A DNA stretch of 64,000 nt from Rhodanobacteraceae bacterium (GTDB lineage: Bacteria; Pseudomonadota; Gammaproteobacteria; Xanthomonadales; Rhodanobacteraceae): positions 62,001 through 126,000 of the forward strand of contig JAACZU010000003.1 of NCBI GenBank assembly GCA_009996615.1. Reading direction: 5' to 3'. Each line of letters begins with the position of its first letter. The first letter of the stretch is position 1. The position numbers and the translations under genes were made by a program. Below the pieces are notes generated by a model. It worked only from the letters and a program-made list of their open reading frames with translations, had not been told where the DNA came from and made no database searches. This document shows positions 44,628-55,600 of the stretch, piece after piece.

Positions 44628-45368
44628 TCAGTTCTTGGCGAGCTTGGCCTGCGCCCTGCGCTCGAGTTCGGCGGCGAGTTGGTCGGGCGACATCGCAATC
44701 TGGCCCGGAATCTGTTTCCCATCGGCGGCGAGCATGGTCGGCGTGCCGTTGATGCCAAGCGTCTGCGCGAGCTGGGTCAGCTCGGCCACCGGATTCGGGC
44801 AGGTCGCATGGCCTGGATCCTGCCCGGACATCGCCGCGGTGAACGCGGCACTGCGGTCCTTGGCGCACCAGACCGCCTCGGCCTTCTTGTCCGCGCCCGG
44901 ATGGATCGACAGCGGGAAGAACAGATACTCCACCGCGATGCCCTTGGCGGTGTACTGCGCGATCTGCTCGTGGAAGCGGCGGCAGAACGGGCAATCGACG
45001 TCGGTGAACACGGTGACCGTGTACTTGGTCGCTACCGGTGCCTTCGGCGCGAACACGATGCGCTTGTCCGGGCCGATCTTGTCGAGCGTGAGCTTGCGCG
45101 CCTTCGCGCGCGAGGCCTCGGTGAGGTCGCTCTTGGCGACGACGTCGAAGGCCGAACCGTTGAGCACGTAGCGGCCGTCCTTGCTGACGTAGACGAACTG
45201 CCCACCGGCGATGGCCTCGTAGAAGCCAGGGATCGGCGATTCCTGCACCGCGTCGACCTTGATGCCCGGCGCGAGCGCGCCCATCGCCGTGCGCACGGTA
45301 TCCTCGGGCGTCGCCGCGGACGCAACGGTGGCCAGCAGCAGGCCGAGGGCGAACAGGGGAAAGCGCAT
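44628..45368 (-). CDS. dsbC: DsbC-like thiol:disulfide isomerase (CPFC)
   Basis: A 246-residue periplasmic protein with a signal peptide (cleavage after ASA near residue 18). It has the same two-domain plan as its neighbour: dimerisation part (GFYEAIAGGQFVYVSKDGRY) and thioredoxin domain with DVDCPFCRRFHEQ near residue 125 and GINGTPTMLAADG near residue 205. Identity to the following gene is high in the fold but the active-site dipeptide is PF rather than GY, which would change redox potential; CPxC sites are also found in DsbG (CPYC). The two genes are in tandem with a 10-bp gap and are probably one duplication. Confidence 0.88.
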   Translation of the reverse strand: MRFPLFALGLLLATVASAATPEDTVRTAMGALAPGIKVDAVQESPIPGFYEAIAGGQFVYVSKDGRYVLNGSAFDVVAKSDLTEASRAKARKLTLDKIGPDKRIVFAPKAPVATKYTVTVFTDVDCPFCRRFHEQIAQYTAKGIAVEYLFFPLSIHPGADKKAEAVWCAKDRSAAFTAAMSGQDPGHATCPNPVAELTQLAQTLGINGTPTMLAADGKQIPGQIAMSPDQLAAELERRAQAKLAKN

Positions 45369-45570
45369 GGCTACCTCGTGGGGAAGGAGGACGGGAATCC
45401 GGCCGCAGGGAGCGATGACGCGGGCCTGCGCGGCGGATCGTGCTGTCGACCACCGCCGGCCGGACTTGGTTCCGTAGCGGGACCGCCGATTCTGGCATGC
45501 GCCCGGTGGCGACGAAAGTGACGCGGCGCCCGCCCCGGCCGAGGACTGCGGCAATCCGCCGCACCCCGCC

Positions 45571-46581
45571 TCAGCCGCGCGGATGGTGGCGCGCGTGCAG
45601 CCGCTTGAGGCCCTCCTTGGCCACCAGCGTGTAGATCTGCGTGGTCGACAGCGAACTGTGGCCCAGCATCAGCTGCAGCGCACGCAGGTCGGCGCCGTGG
45701 TTGAGCAGGTGCGTGGCGAACGAATGGCGCAGCACGTGCGGCGAGATGCGCGCGGCGGCGATGCCGGCTTCGAGCGCATGCTTCTTCACCAGCGTCCAGA
45801 ACATCTGCCGCGTCATCGCCGCACGCCGGTTGCTGACGAACAGCGCGTCGCTGCGGCCGCCCTTGAGCAGCAGCGGGCGCGCCTCGCCGACGTAGCGGGC
45901 CAGCCAGTGCGCGGCCTCGTCGCCGAGCGGCACCAGGCGTTCCTTGCCGCCCTTGCCGAGCACGCGCAGCACGCCCTGGCGCAGGTTGACCTGCGCCGCG
46001 GTGATGCCGACCAGCTCGCTCACGCGCAGGCCGGTCGCGTACATCAGCTCCAGCATCGCGCGGTCGCGCAGGCCAAGCGGCGTATCCGGCGGCGCCTGCA
46101 GCAGCGCCTCGACCTCGGCCTCCGTGAGCGCCTTCGGCAGGCCGCGCGGCAGCTTGGGCGCGTCGAGCAGCAGGGTCGGGTCGGCATCGACGCGGCGTTC
46201 GCGCACGAGCAGGCGGTAGAAGTGGCGCAGCGTCGATACCAGCCGCGCGTTCGAGCGCGCCTTGTAGCCCGCGCCGCTGCGGCCGCCCTGCCCACCGCGT
46301 TCGCCGAGGTAGTGCTGCACGGCCGCGCGGTCGGCGCTGGCCAACGCCGCGCCACGCGGCGCCAGCCAGCGCGCGAAGCCCTCCAGGTCGCGCCGATAGC
46401 CGGCCAGCGTGTTGTCGGCCAGGCCCAGTTCCGACCAGGCGCGCTCGAGGAAGAACGCGACCAGTGCCGCATCGGCGGCGGCGACCGGCGCCGCCGGCGG
46501 ACGGCCGCGGCGGCGGCGCACGGCAGCGGGCGCCGGTTCGGCGGCGGGAGCGGGCGCGTTCGTGGTCGGAGAATCCTTCAT
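45571..46581 (-). CDS. xerD: Tyrosine recombinase XerD
   Basis: A 336-residue site-specific recombinase that with XerC resolves chromosome dimers at dif. The N-terminal SAM-like domain (about residues 40-130) precedes the catalytic domain with Arg in YATGLRVSELVG, Lys in GKGGKERLVPLG, HVLRHSFATHLL (His-xx-Arg), LGHSSLSTTQIY and the nucleophile Tyr of that run. A 35-residue Ala/Pro/Arg-rich extension (RRRRGRPPAAP) precedes the usual start. XerD rather than XerC is chosen from the location beside dsbC, which is the common arrangement, and from ALQLMLGHSSLSTTQIYT. The ATG is at 46581. Confidence 0.9.
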   Translation of the reverse strand: MKDSPTTNAPAPAAEPAPAAVRRRRGRPPAAPVAAADAALVAFFLERAWSELGLADNTLAGYRRDLEGFARWLAPRGAALASADRAAVQHYLGERGGQGGRSGAGYKARSNARLVSTLRHFYRLLVRERRVDADPTLLLDAPKLPRGLPKALTEAEVEALLQAPPDTPLGLRDRAMLELMYATGLRVSELVGITAAQVNLRQGVLRVLGKGGKERLVPLGDEAAHWLARYVGEARPLLLKGGRSDALFVSNRRAAMTRQMFWTLVKKHALEAGIAAARISPHVLRHSFATHLLNHGADLRALQLMLGHSSLSTTQIYTLVAKEGLKRLHARHHPRG

Positions 46582-46715
46582 CGGTCCATCGTTCAGGGCT
46601 GTTGCACAGGCAGCGCGTGACGCGCGCGGCCTCGCCATTATTCGCCATCCACGTGCCAGCCGGAGTCGGATCGGCGGCGCCCGTTTTTGGTACCGTTGCG
46701 GCCCGTCGCCAGCCC

Positions 46716-47159
46716 ATGTTCCCGATGCCCGCCCTGTCTCCGGCCCCGCTCTGGCGACGCCTCGCCGCCGCCGTCTACGACCTGTTCCCGCTGCTCGCGT
46801 TGTGGATGGCAACCGCCGGGCTGTTCCTGCTCGCCGCACACGGCGACGTGGATGCCGCGCACCCGCCAGCGGCGTACCGCTATGCGCTGCGCGTGGCGCT
46901 GCTCGTCGTCACGGCTGCGTATTTCGTGCTCTCGTGGAGCCGCGGCGGCCAGACCATCGGCATGCGCGCCTGGCGCCTGCGCGTAGTCGCCGCCGATGGC
47001 GGCGCGCTGCCGTGGCCACGCGCGCTGCTGCGCTTTGCGGTCGCGGTGCCGGCGCTGCTCGCCGGTGGCCTCGGCTTCCTGTGGTGCTTGGTCGAGCGCG
47101 AGCAGCGCGGCTGGCACGACCTGGCGGCGCGCAGCGCGGTGATACGGCTGCCCGAATGA
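46716..47159 (+). CDS. RDD-family membrane protein
   Basis: A 147-residue small membrane protein. The RDD pattern is visible: RLAAAVYDLFPLLALWMATAG near residue 15 (Arg and Asp), a second hydrophobic segment at 56-75 (LLVVTAAYFVLSWSRGGQTIG) with the conserved GQTIGM, and WRLRVV followed by LLAGGLGFLWCLVEREQRGWHD (final Asp). The function of the family is unclear; some members are linked to ion or osmotic tolerance. The first ATG at 46716 is used; ATG 46725 is possible. It diverges from xerD. Confidence 0.85.
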   Translation: MFPMPALSPAPLWRRLAAAVYDLFPLLALWMATAGLFLLAAHGDVDAAHPPAAYRYALRVALLVVTAAYFVLSWSRGGQTIGMRAWRLRVVAADGGALPWPRALLRFAVAVPALLAGGLGFLWCLVEREQRGWHDLAARSAVIRLPE

Positions 47160-47226
47160 CGCCTTGCGCCGCGCAGGACGGCGCGGCGCGACCGACGCGT
47201 CGTCTCGCGCGCGAAGACTTTCGGCG

Positions 47227-47691
47227 TCAGCCCGCCAGCGCGCGCGCGACCATCGCCTCGATCGCGTCGAGGTCGGGAATGAGCGCGCGGTCGTCGCGCA
47301 CCAGCACCTCGGCGCGCACGCCCGGGGCATGCGGGTGCTCGTCGGCGCTCGGGATCAGCAGCTCCTGCGTGATCGTGGTCAGGCGCGGGAAGCCCTGCGC
47401 CAGCAGCGCGATGAACGGCATCGCGGCATTGCCGCCGAGCGCCTTCAGCACCGCGACGCGCGCGTTGGTGCGGCTTTCATCCTGCACTTGCCCGCTCAGC
47501 ATCGGCAGCGAGAACAGCGGCAGGCGCCAGCCGCGCCAGGCGAGGCGGCCGAGCAGCCACGGCGGCGCATTGGGCACCTTCTCCGGCTGCACGTAGCTGA
47601 TGACCTCGGCCACGGTGGCGTTGGGCAACAGCACCCGGCCATCGGTCACCGGCACCATGACGCCTCGGATTTCACGCGGTAGTTCGGCCAT
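47227..47691 (-). CDS. chpC: CheW-like adaptor ChpC
   Basis: A 154-residue CheW-domain protein of the Pil-Chp system. The CheW fold is recognisable from VPVTDGRVLLPNATVAEVISYV, PPWLLGRLAWRGWRLPLFSL and AVLKALGGNAAMPFIALL. In Pseudomonas, ChpC helps connect the MCP to the ChpA kinase. It lies 46 bp after chpB, at the end of the operon. The ATG is at 47691. The sequence is less acidic than a canonical CheW and lacks the strict NLRG motif, as in ChpC proteins. Confidence 0.82.
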   Translation of the reverse strand: MAELPREIRGVMVPVTDGRVLLPNATVAEVISYVQPEKVPNAPPWLLGRLAWRGWRLPLFSLPMLSGQVQDESRTNARVAVLKALGGNAAMPFIALLAQGFPRLTTITQELLIPSADEHPHAPGVRAEVLVRDDRALIPDLDAIEAMVARALAG

Positions 47692-47737
47692 CGCTGCTCT
47701 CGTCCGCCCAGTCAGTTCCCAAATGCATCCGCGCGGA

Positions 47738-49618
47738 TCAGGGGCGCGCGCCCAGCAGCTTGTCGGCGAGTTCGCGCGGCGAGCCGAGGAAGCTCACCAC
47801 GCCGGCCTCGCAGACTCCCTCGACCATCGAGCTGACCACGCAGGTATCGGGGCGCTGCGCGTATACGGTGCCACCCTTGGCGGCCAGGTAACGGCAGCCC
47901 TCGATCGCGTCGTGGGTCATGCCCGAGAACACGATCGCGCCGGCCGCGGCGCCGAAGCGGTCGGCCATGTCCTGCAGCACGCGGTCGATCGACGGGCTGA
48001 ATGCGCTCTCGCCCCTGATCGGCTCGAGCACGACCACGCCCTGCGCATCGACCAGCAGGCGCTTGGCGTTGGGCACGACCACGACCTCGCCGTGGCCGAC
48101 GCGCTCGCCATGGGTCGGCGTGCGCACGGTCAAAGCGGTCGCCTTGGCCAGTTGCTGCGTCATCATGCCGACGAACTCGTCGCCGAGGTGCTGCGCGAGC
48201 ACGAACAGGGCGGGGTAGTCGCGCGGGAACGCGGCGAGGAATTCACGCACCGATTCCGGACCGCCGATCGAGGCACCGAGCACCCAGACGCGGCGGACCT
48301 TGGCCGCATCGGGGTCCAGCCAGGTTTCGTGCACCACGGCCTGCGTGCTCGGTGCGACCGCCTCCTCGAGCGGGATCAACTCCAGCGACAGCCCCGACAC
48401 CGGCGGCAGTTCCGGCGCCACCGCGCCGGCGTCCGGCGCAAGGTACTCCGCGCTGCTCAGCTTCTCGATGCCGAACGGCGCCGCGGACGCAGCGGCGCGT
48501 TCGCCTTCCGCTTCATCGAGCGCGTCCTCCAGCGACCACGCCGGTGCCATGATCGATGCATGTGTCGTCGCATCGCCGCCGGCAGAGGCAAGATACTCCG
48601 CCGGATCGACCTTCTCGATGCCGAACGCGGCAGCCGCATCCGCCATGGCCGCGTCATCGGCGTCCGCCTCGATCACGTCCTCCAGTGACCATGCCGGGGC
48701 AGCCGGCGCGCGTGCACCCGGCTCGAGGTCCAGGCTCAGGTCCAGGCCAGCATCCAGATCCAAGTCGGCCCCGGGCGGCAGGTCATCGGCCGGCGCCGCC
48801 GGCACCGCCGCGGCGGCCGCGGCGGCGGCATCGAGGTCGAACGCCGGCGCGTCAAGGTCGTCGAAGGCGAGCGCCGGCGCGAGGTCGGCGCTGGCGTGAG
48901 CGACCGCCGGCGCATCGATCAGCGCGTCGAGCTCGCCGAGGTCGAATGCATCGAAAGCGGCCGCCGGCGCCCGCGCCGGCGGCTCCACGCCAAGTTCGTC
49001 CAGCAGGGTGGCGACCGGTTCGGCACGCGCGGGCGCCATGCCGGTGGCGGGCGCGGCGCCGGCGTCGTCCGACTGGGCCACCACGGGCGGTGCGTCGAAC
49101 AAGGCGTCGAGGTCGGCCAGCGCGAAGGCCGTCGCGGCCTCGGGAACCGGCGGCAGCTCGGGCGGCGCGGCGAGCGCGGCGATGTGCGACGGCTCGTCGA
49201 CCGGCGGTACGTCGGCAGGCGGCGCCGGCGCGCGCGCCGGCACCGGCTCGGCATCGGCCGGACGCGGCGGGTCGAGGTCGCCGTCACCGAAGATCTTGGT
49301 GGCGAGATGGCGTGCCCAGCGTGCCTGGTCCCAGCCGGCGAGGCCGCGCGAGACCTCGCCCTCGTTGAACACGACGCGGTAGCGCGCGTCGTCGAGCAAG
49401 TCGTAGACCGCGTCGAGCCCGGGCTCGTCGCCGGCGTCGAGGTTGACGACGACGACGTTCGCCGCCGAGCGCGCCAGCGCGGCGCGGTCGAACGCGTGCG
49501 CGGCCGCCTCGTAGACGATCGGCGCGGCGAGCGCGGCGAGCGCCTCGCGCAGGTGTTCGGCGTGCTCGCGCGTTTCGTAGAGCAGCGCCACCGCCACGCC
49601 GGAGGAAAGGTCAGACAC
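47738..49618 (-). CDS. chpB: Methylesterase ChpB with long acidic linker
   Basis: A 626-residue CheB-type protein. Residues 1-125 form a receiver-like domain without the usual phosphorylation-site context (NVVVVNLDAGDEPGL), so it may be degenerate. Residues 130-430 are an Ala/Pro/Asp-rich linker holding two copies of an element of about 45 residues (PAWSLED ... FGIEKVDPAEYLA and PAWSLED ... FGIEKLSSAEYLA). The C-terminal methylesterase domain (435-626) has GASIGGPESV (Ser), AQHLGDEFVGMM (His) and SGMTHDAIEG (Asp), the catalytic triad. It demethylates the PilJ receptor. GTG start; the stop of chpA overlaps by 8 bp. Confidence 0.88.
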   Translation of the reverse strand: MSDLSSGVAVALLYETREHAEHLREALAALAAPIVYEAAAHAFDRAALARSAANVVVVNLDAGDEPGLDAVYDLLDDARYRVVFNEGEVSRGLAGWDQARWARHLATKIFGDGDLDPPRPADAEPVPARAPAPPADVPPVDEPSHIAALAAPPELPPVPEAATAFALADLDALFDAPPVVAQSDDAGAAPATGMAPARAEPVATLLDELGVEPPARAPAAAFDAFDLGELDALIDAPAVAHASADLAPALAFDDLDAPAFDLDAAAAAAAAVPAAPADDLPPGADLDLDAGLDLSLDLEPGARAPAAPAWSLEDVIEADADDAAMADAAAAFGIEKVDPAEYLASAGGDATTHASIMAPAWSLEDALDEAEGERAAASAAPFGIEKLSSAEYLAPDAGAVAPELPPVSGLSLELIPLEEAVAPSTQAVVHETWLDPDAAKVRRVWVLGASIGGPESVREFLAAFPRDYPALFVLAQHLGDEFVGMMTQQLAKATALTVRTPTHGERVGHGEVVVVPNAKRLLVDAQGVVVLEPIRGESAFSPSIDRVLQDMADRFGAAAGAIVFSGMTHDAIEGCRYLAAKGGTVYAQRPDTCVVSSMVEGVCEAGVVSFLGSPRELADKLLGARP

Positions 49619-52600
49619 GTTCGCGCCCCAACACGTCCTGGACCTGGCGCAGCAGATCGTCTTCCTGGTACGGCTTGCCGAGGTAGCGCTCGACGCCGAT
49701 TTCCAGCGCGCGCTGGCGGTGCTTCTCGCCGGTGCGCGAGGTGATCATGATGATCGGCACGCGGCGCAGGCGCGCGTCGTTGCGCATGTAGGTGGCCAGT
49801 TCGTAGCCGTCCATGCGCGGCATCTCGATGTCGAGCAGCAGCAGGTCCGGCGTGACGTCCTGCAGCTTCTCCAGCGCGTCGAGGCCGTCCTTCGCGGTCA
49901 GCACCTCGTAGTCGGCGCGCTCGAGCACGCGCGTGGTGACCTTGCGCATCGTGATCGAGTCGTCGACGACCATGACCTGCGGCTTGGTGCGCACGTCGGC
50001 CAGCGGCTCCGGCGCCGCGGTGAAGTGCGCCGGCGCCTCCTCGGTGCCGGCATGGATGCGCGCACGCAGCGCCGCGAGGCGGCGCACCAGCGGGGCGAGG
50101 TCGAGAATCATCACGACCGAGCCGTCGCCCATGATCGTCGCGCCGAAGATGCCCGGCACCGAGCTGACCTGCGGGCCGACCGACTTGACCACGATCTCGC
50201 GCGAACCGACCACGCCATCGATGCGCACCGCGGCGCGCTGGTCACCGGTACGCGTCATCAGCAGCGGCACCTGCGTTTCGTCACCGCTGGCACGGGCGCG
50301 CGGCACGCCGAGCAGATGGGCGAGGTCGTAGATCGTGTATTCCTCGCCGGCATAGCTGTGCTTGAGGTTGCCCTCGGCCAGGCGGCGCTCGAGGTCGTCG
50401 CGCGCGATGCGTGCGACGCCCTGCACCGACGACATCGGGATGGCGTAGCTGCTCTCGCCGAGCTTGACCAGGATCGCCTGCGTCACCGCCAGCGTGAACG
50501 GCAGGCGGATCGTGAAGGTGGTGCCCTGGCCCGCGGTCGAATCGATGACCAGCGAGCCGCCGAGCTGCTTGATCTCGTTGTGCACGACGTCCATGCCGAC
50601 GCCGCGGCCGGCGAGCTGGGTCAGCTCGCGCGCCGTCGAGAAGCCGCTTTCGAGCACGAACGCGTACAGGTCGCGGTCGGACAGCTCGACCTCGGGCTTG
50701 AGCAGACCGCGCTCGATCGCCTGGCGGCGGATCGCCTCGCGGTCCATGCCGCGGCCGTCGTCGCTGATGCGCAGCACGACTTCGGTCGCGTCGCGGCTGA
50801 CCGCGATCGAGACCGTGCCCTCGGCCGGCTTGCCGGCGGCGACGCGGTCGTCGGGCTTCTCGATGCCGTGCGCGAGCGCGTTGCGCAGCATGTGCTCGAA
50901 CGGCGCCTTCATGCGCTCGAGCAGGTTGCGGTCCATTTCGCCCTGCGCGCCGTCGACCTTGAGCTGGGCGCGCTTGCCGACGTCCTGCGCCGCTTGGCGC
51001 AGCGTGCGGCGCAGGTTCGGCACGAGCGAGTCGAACGGCACCATGCGCGTGCGCATGAGGCCTTCCTGCAACTCGGAGCTGACGCGCGACTGCTGCAGCA
51101 GCAGCGTTTCGGACTGGCGCGTCTGGTCGTCGAGCAGGCCCTGGATCGAGACCAGGTCGGACACCGATTCGCCGAGCGCACGCGACAACTGCTGCAGCTG
51201 CGAGAAACGGTCCAGTTCGAGCGGATCGAACACGCCGTCCTCGTGTTGCTCGCGCTGGTAACGCGCGATGATCTGCGCCTCGGTCTCGATCTCGAGCTTG
51301 CGCAGCTGTTCGCGCAGGCGGCTGACGGTCTGCTCGAACTCGACCAGGTTGAAGCGGAACGTGGAGATCTGCTGCTCCAGGCGCGAGCGGTAGATCGACA
51401 CCTCGCCAGCGTAGTTGACCAGCGAGTCGAGCAGGTCCGAACGCACGCGGATCATTTCCTGCGGCGCGTGCGGGGCGTCCTCGCGATCCATCGCGGTAGG
51501 CTGGCGCGCAGCGGGCCGGGCGGCCGCCACCGGCTCCGCCGGAGTGGCTGACACCTCGGCGTCGGAAGGCCGCGGCGCGGCCTCGACCGTCGCGACGTCG
51601 ACCGGCGCAGCAGCCGGCATCTCGCCGGCGACCAGGCTCTCGAAGCGCGCGATGGCGTTCAGCGGCATCGCGATCGCGCGGCGCTGCGCGACGCGCTGCA
51701 CGAGCACGTGCAGGCGGTCGAAGCCGCGTTCGAGCGACTCTACCGCAACGCGGTCGAGTGCGACGCGGCCTTCGCTGACCGCGTCGACGAGCGACTCCAT
51801 CGCGTGGCTCAGGTCGCCGATCGGCGCCAGGCCGGCCATGCGCGCACCGCCCTTGAGCGTGTGCAGGTCGCGCTGCAGGCCTACCAGGTGCTCGCGCTCG
51901 TGCGGCGACTCGCGCAGGCCGGCGACCAGCGTGTCGGCGTGGTCGAGGATGTCGGCGCCTTCCTGCGCGAAGATGTCCAGCAGGTCGTCGTCGACGTCGG
52001 CCAGTTCGAGCGCGCCATCGGGCTGCGCATCGTCGGCAAGTGGCGGCGCCTCGCCGCCGGCCAGCGCCGGATGAAACACAAAAGGCGTCGCGTCCGCCAT
52101 CACATCGGCGATCCGGCTATCGGAGGGCAGCGACACCTCGGGGGCGGACTCGGGTACGCCGGGCTGCACGGCGTCGGCCGGCGGCACTTCCTCGTCCCGC
52201 GCCGCGCCGACCACGGCATCCTGCGCTGCCGCGTCATCGCCCTGCCACGGCGGCATGACGTCGCCGCTTGCTGGCTCGGCCACCACGGTGGACGGCGGCA
52301 CATCGCCGATCTCGTCCGCGCGCTCGATCGGGTTGGCGTCGTCGGCCGTCGGGACCGGCGACACGTCCGCCGTCGCGGATGCCGGCAGCTCGCCTGGCCA
52401 CACGAACGCCGGCGTGGCCACCGGCGCATCGACGGTCAACGAGACATCGTCCGCGCCGGAATCCCCGATGGCGTCGACAGCGGACTCGGCCGGCTCGCCT
52501 TCATCGACTGCCACGACAGCTGGCATCTCCGCGTGGTCGGGCGACGTCGACGCATCGGACGCAGGCTCTGCCGTGGACAGGGTCGGCGGCTCGTCGCCGG

Positions 52601-55600
52601 CAAGGACCCATTCGCTCGACTCGGCGACCGCCATGGCGTCGCCAAGTACCACGGACTCGTCGAGTGCAATGGAGTCGAGTGCAATGGAACCGTCGGCCGC
52701 CGCGGGCTCCTCGATGATCAGGCCAGCGAGCCCGCCTGCCGGCAGAGTCGACGGCGCGTCCTCGGACGCGGCCTCGAAGCCCTCCAGCGCATCAACGACG
52801 TCCGCCTCATACGCGGGCAGCTCGCCAAGAATCGAGGCAAAGACATCGTCGTGCGGAACCGCCGGCGCATCCTCCTGATCGCCGCCCGGCAGGCTCACCT
52901 GCTGGTCGAGGCCAGCCAGGGCAGCGGCCAGCTCGTCGTCGGAGGCCAGCACGTCGAGCGTCGGCAACCCGGCATCGGCCAAACCCTCGACCTGCAGCCA
53001 GTCCTCGGCCGTTTCGACCGTGGCAGGCTGCGGCGGGACCTGATCGTCCGCGTCAGCGGCCGCATCCGACAGGGCCGCATCGTGCGGCGCGCCCGCCTCG
53101 TCCCACACCGGAAAGGCCGGTTCGGGCAGCGCGTCGCGCAGCGCGGCGACGCGCGCGGCGAGCGCGCCCGATTCGGGCAACCGGCCTGCGCGCGCCTCGA
53201 GGCACCGCATGACCTCGCGGGTCAGCGCGGCGGTCTCCTGCAGCGCGCTGACGCCGTCGGCCGACGGCGGCTCGCCGCTGCCACGCAAACGCTTGATGTA
53301 GCTTTCCAGCGGTGCCAGCACGTTGCCGATGGTCGGGATGTCGACCATCGCGATGGCGCCATTCAACGTGTGCACGGCGCGCAGCAATGCCTCGCTGGCC
53401 GGTGCTGGCGACACCACAAAGGCGGCCAGGTAGTCGTCGATCGTGCCAAGGTGGGCAGCGACCTCCGCTTGCAGGATGTCGAACAGGACGGGGTCGATGT
53501 TCGGCAGCGGGCCGGCAGTCAGGCCGGATACCTCGGCCGATCCGGCCTCGCCTGCGAGGTTGCCGGTGCCCTGCACTTCGCCGTCGAACGCCGGCAGCGT
53601 GGAGGGCGCGACCGGCACGCGACGGCGCACCGTGCGGCGCACGGTGCGCGTCGTGGCGGTGCGCTCGGGCACCCACGCCTCCTCGCCGGCCGCGAGGCGA
53701 TCGGCGGTGTGCATGATGCCGGCGATGTTCGCGCTGCCGCCGGTCTCACCGCGCAGCGCGCCGAGCAGGACCGGGATCGCCGCGACGGCATGTTCGACCA
53801 GCGCCACGACGGCGTCACCCGGCGCCACGCTGCGGTCGAGCACGTGGTTGAGCAGGCTCTCGACCTTCCAGCTGAATTCGCCGAGCGCGAGCGCGCCGAC
53901 CAGACGGCCCGAGCCCTTGAGCGTGTGGAACGCGCGGCGGATCGGCTTGAGCTCGTCGAGGTTGCCGGGGTCGCGCTGCCACTGCGGCAGCTGGCGACGC
54001 AGGTTGACCAGCTCGTCCTCGACTTCCTCGATGAAGACTTCGCGGATGTCGTTGTCGATCTCCTCGCCTGCCGAGCCGTCGAAGCCGGCCACCAGCGCGT
54101 CGTCGACCGGCACCTCTTCCTCGATCTCCTCCTCGACCTCGATCCAGGCGGTCGCGGTGTCGGCTTCGGCATCGACGCCGGTCTCGGCCAGGCGCAGGCC
54201 GGCGAGGTCCTGGCCGGCCGGCAGCGGCGTGCGCGCCTCGCCGACGACGAGGTCATGCAGATCGCGGCCCGGCAGCATCTCGACGATCGGCAGGCGTGTC
54301 TCGGCCGCTGCGTCGAATGCTGCGGCAGGCGCCGGCGACTCGCCGCCGCCGTCCCGCGCCGGCTCGGCCGTGGCCGGGCCGAAGCCGGCCAGCGGCGCCG
54401 GTGCCGCCAGCGCGCTCGCCGGCAGCTCGACCGCCGGCAGCGGCGCCAGCGCGACCGCCGGCGGCAGCGGCCAGTAGCCGAGCGCGTCGAGACTGTCGCG
54501 CGCGACTTCGAGGATGCGGTCGCGATGGCGGCGCTGTTCACGCGTCGCTTCGAGGAAGTATTCGACCGCGGCCAGCGCATCGGCGAGCTTGTCCATCTGC
54601 TCGGCGGTCGGCACGCGCTTGTGCGCGAGCAGCTCCACTTGCACGAAGCGCACGATCGCCGTCATCAGCTCGGATGCGTCGTTCAACCCGAGCATGCGCA
54701 GCGCGCCGATGATTTCCTCGAGCAGGCGCGGGATCTGCTCGACGCGCTCGTGCGCCCACGGCGACTCGATGAACGCGATGATGTCCTGCTTGGCCTGCTG
54801 CAGGTTGACCGCCGCCTCGCGCATCAGCGTGTCGACGATCTTGCGGACCTCGGCCTTCGGCAACGCCAGCGTACCGTCGCTTTCGTCGGCTTCGTCGCCT
54901 GCGCCGAGGCGTTCAATGTGGTCGTCGAGCGAGGCCTCGACGTAGAGCAGCGCTCCGGCGACGTCGAGCAGCGCCCCCTCGTCGACCGGCCGCTGGTGGC
55001 GCGCCATGTCGCGTATGACATCGCGCTGCTCGCCGACGACGCGCCGTGGCACGCCGAGCCCGAGCATGCCGAGCGTATCGCCGACACGGTCGAGCACCTC
55101 GACCTGCGCGGTCAACTCGCCGGCTTCGGAACTGCCACTGCGCAGGAAGATGTCGAGCACCTCCTTGACGCGCAGCAGGTCCTCCTTGATCGCGGCCGAG
55201 ACGGTGCCGAGCAGGCTCTTGTTGTGGCCCGTCATCGAGCCTTGGGCGTGCTGCAGCTCGCTGGCGGTCGGCAGCAGCGTGTCGAGGCTGTAGGTGCGCC
55301 GGATCTCGTCCGCGCGCGTGGCCGCCGATGGGCGGGTGCCATCCGAATGCGCGATGTAATAGAGCAGGTTCTTGGTCAGTTCGCGCGGCGGCGCGGCGGC
55401 GAAGGCCGGCTCGCCGCCACTGGCGAAGCGCGCGATCTCGCGGTCGACGCGACCGAACAACAGCTTGACAGCCACGCTCGCCTCGAGGTCCGCGGCCTCG
55501 ACCGCCTCGATCACGCCGGCGCCGATCCACCACAGGCGCCGCGCGTCGCTGCCGTGCGAAATCGCGCGCAGGCGGTCGAGCACGTCGACCAGCCGGCGCA

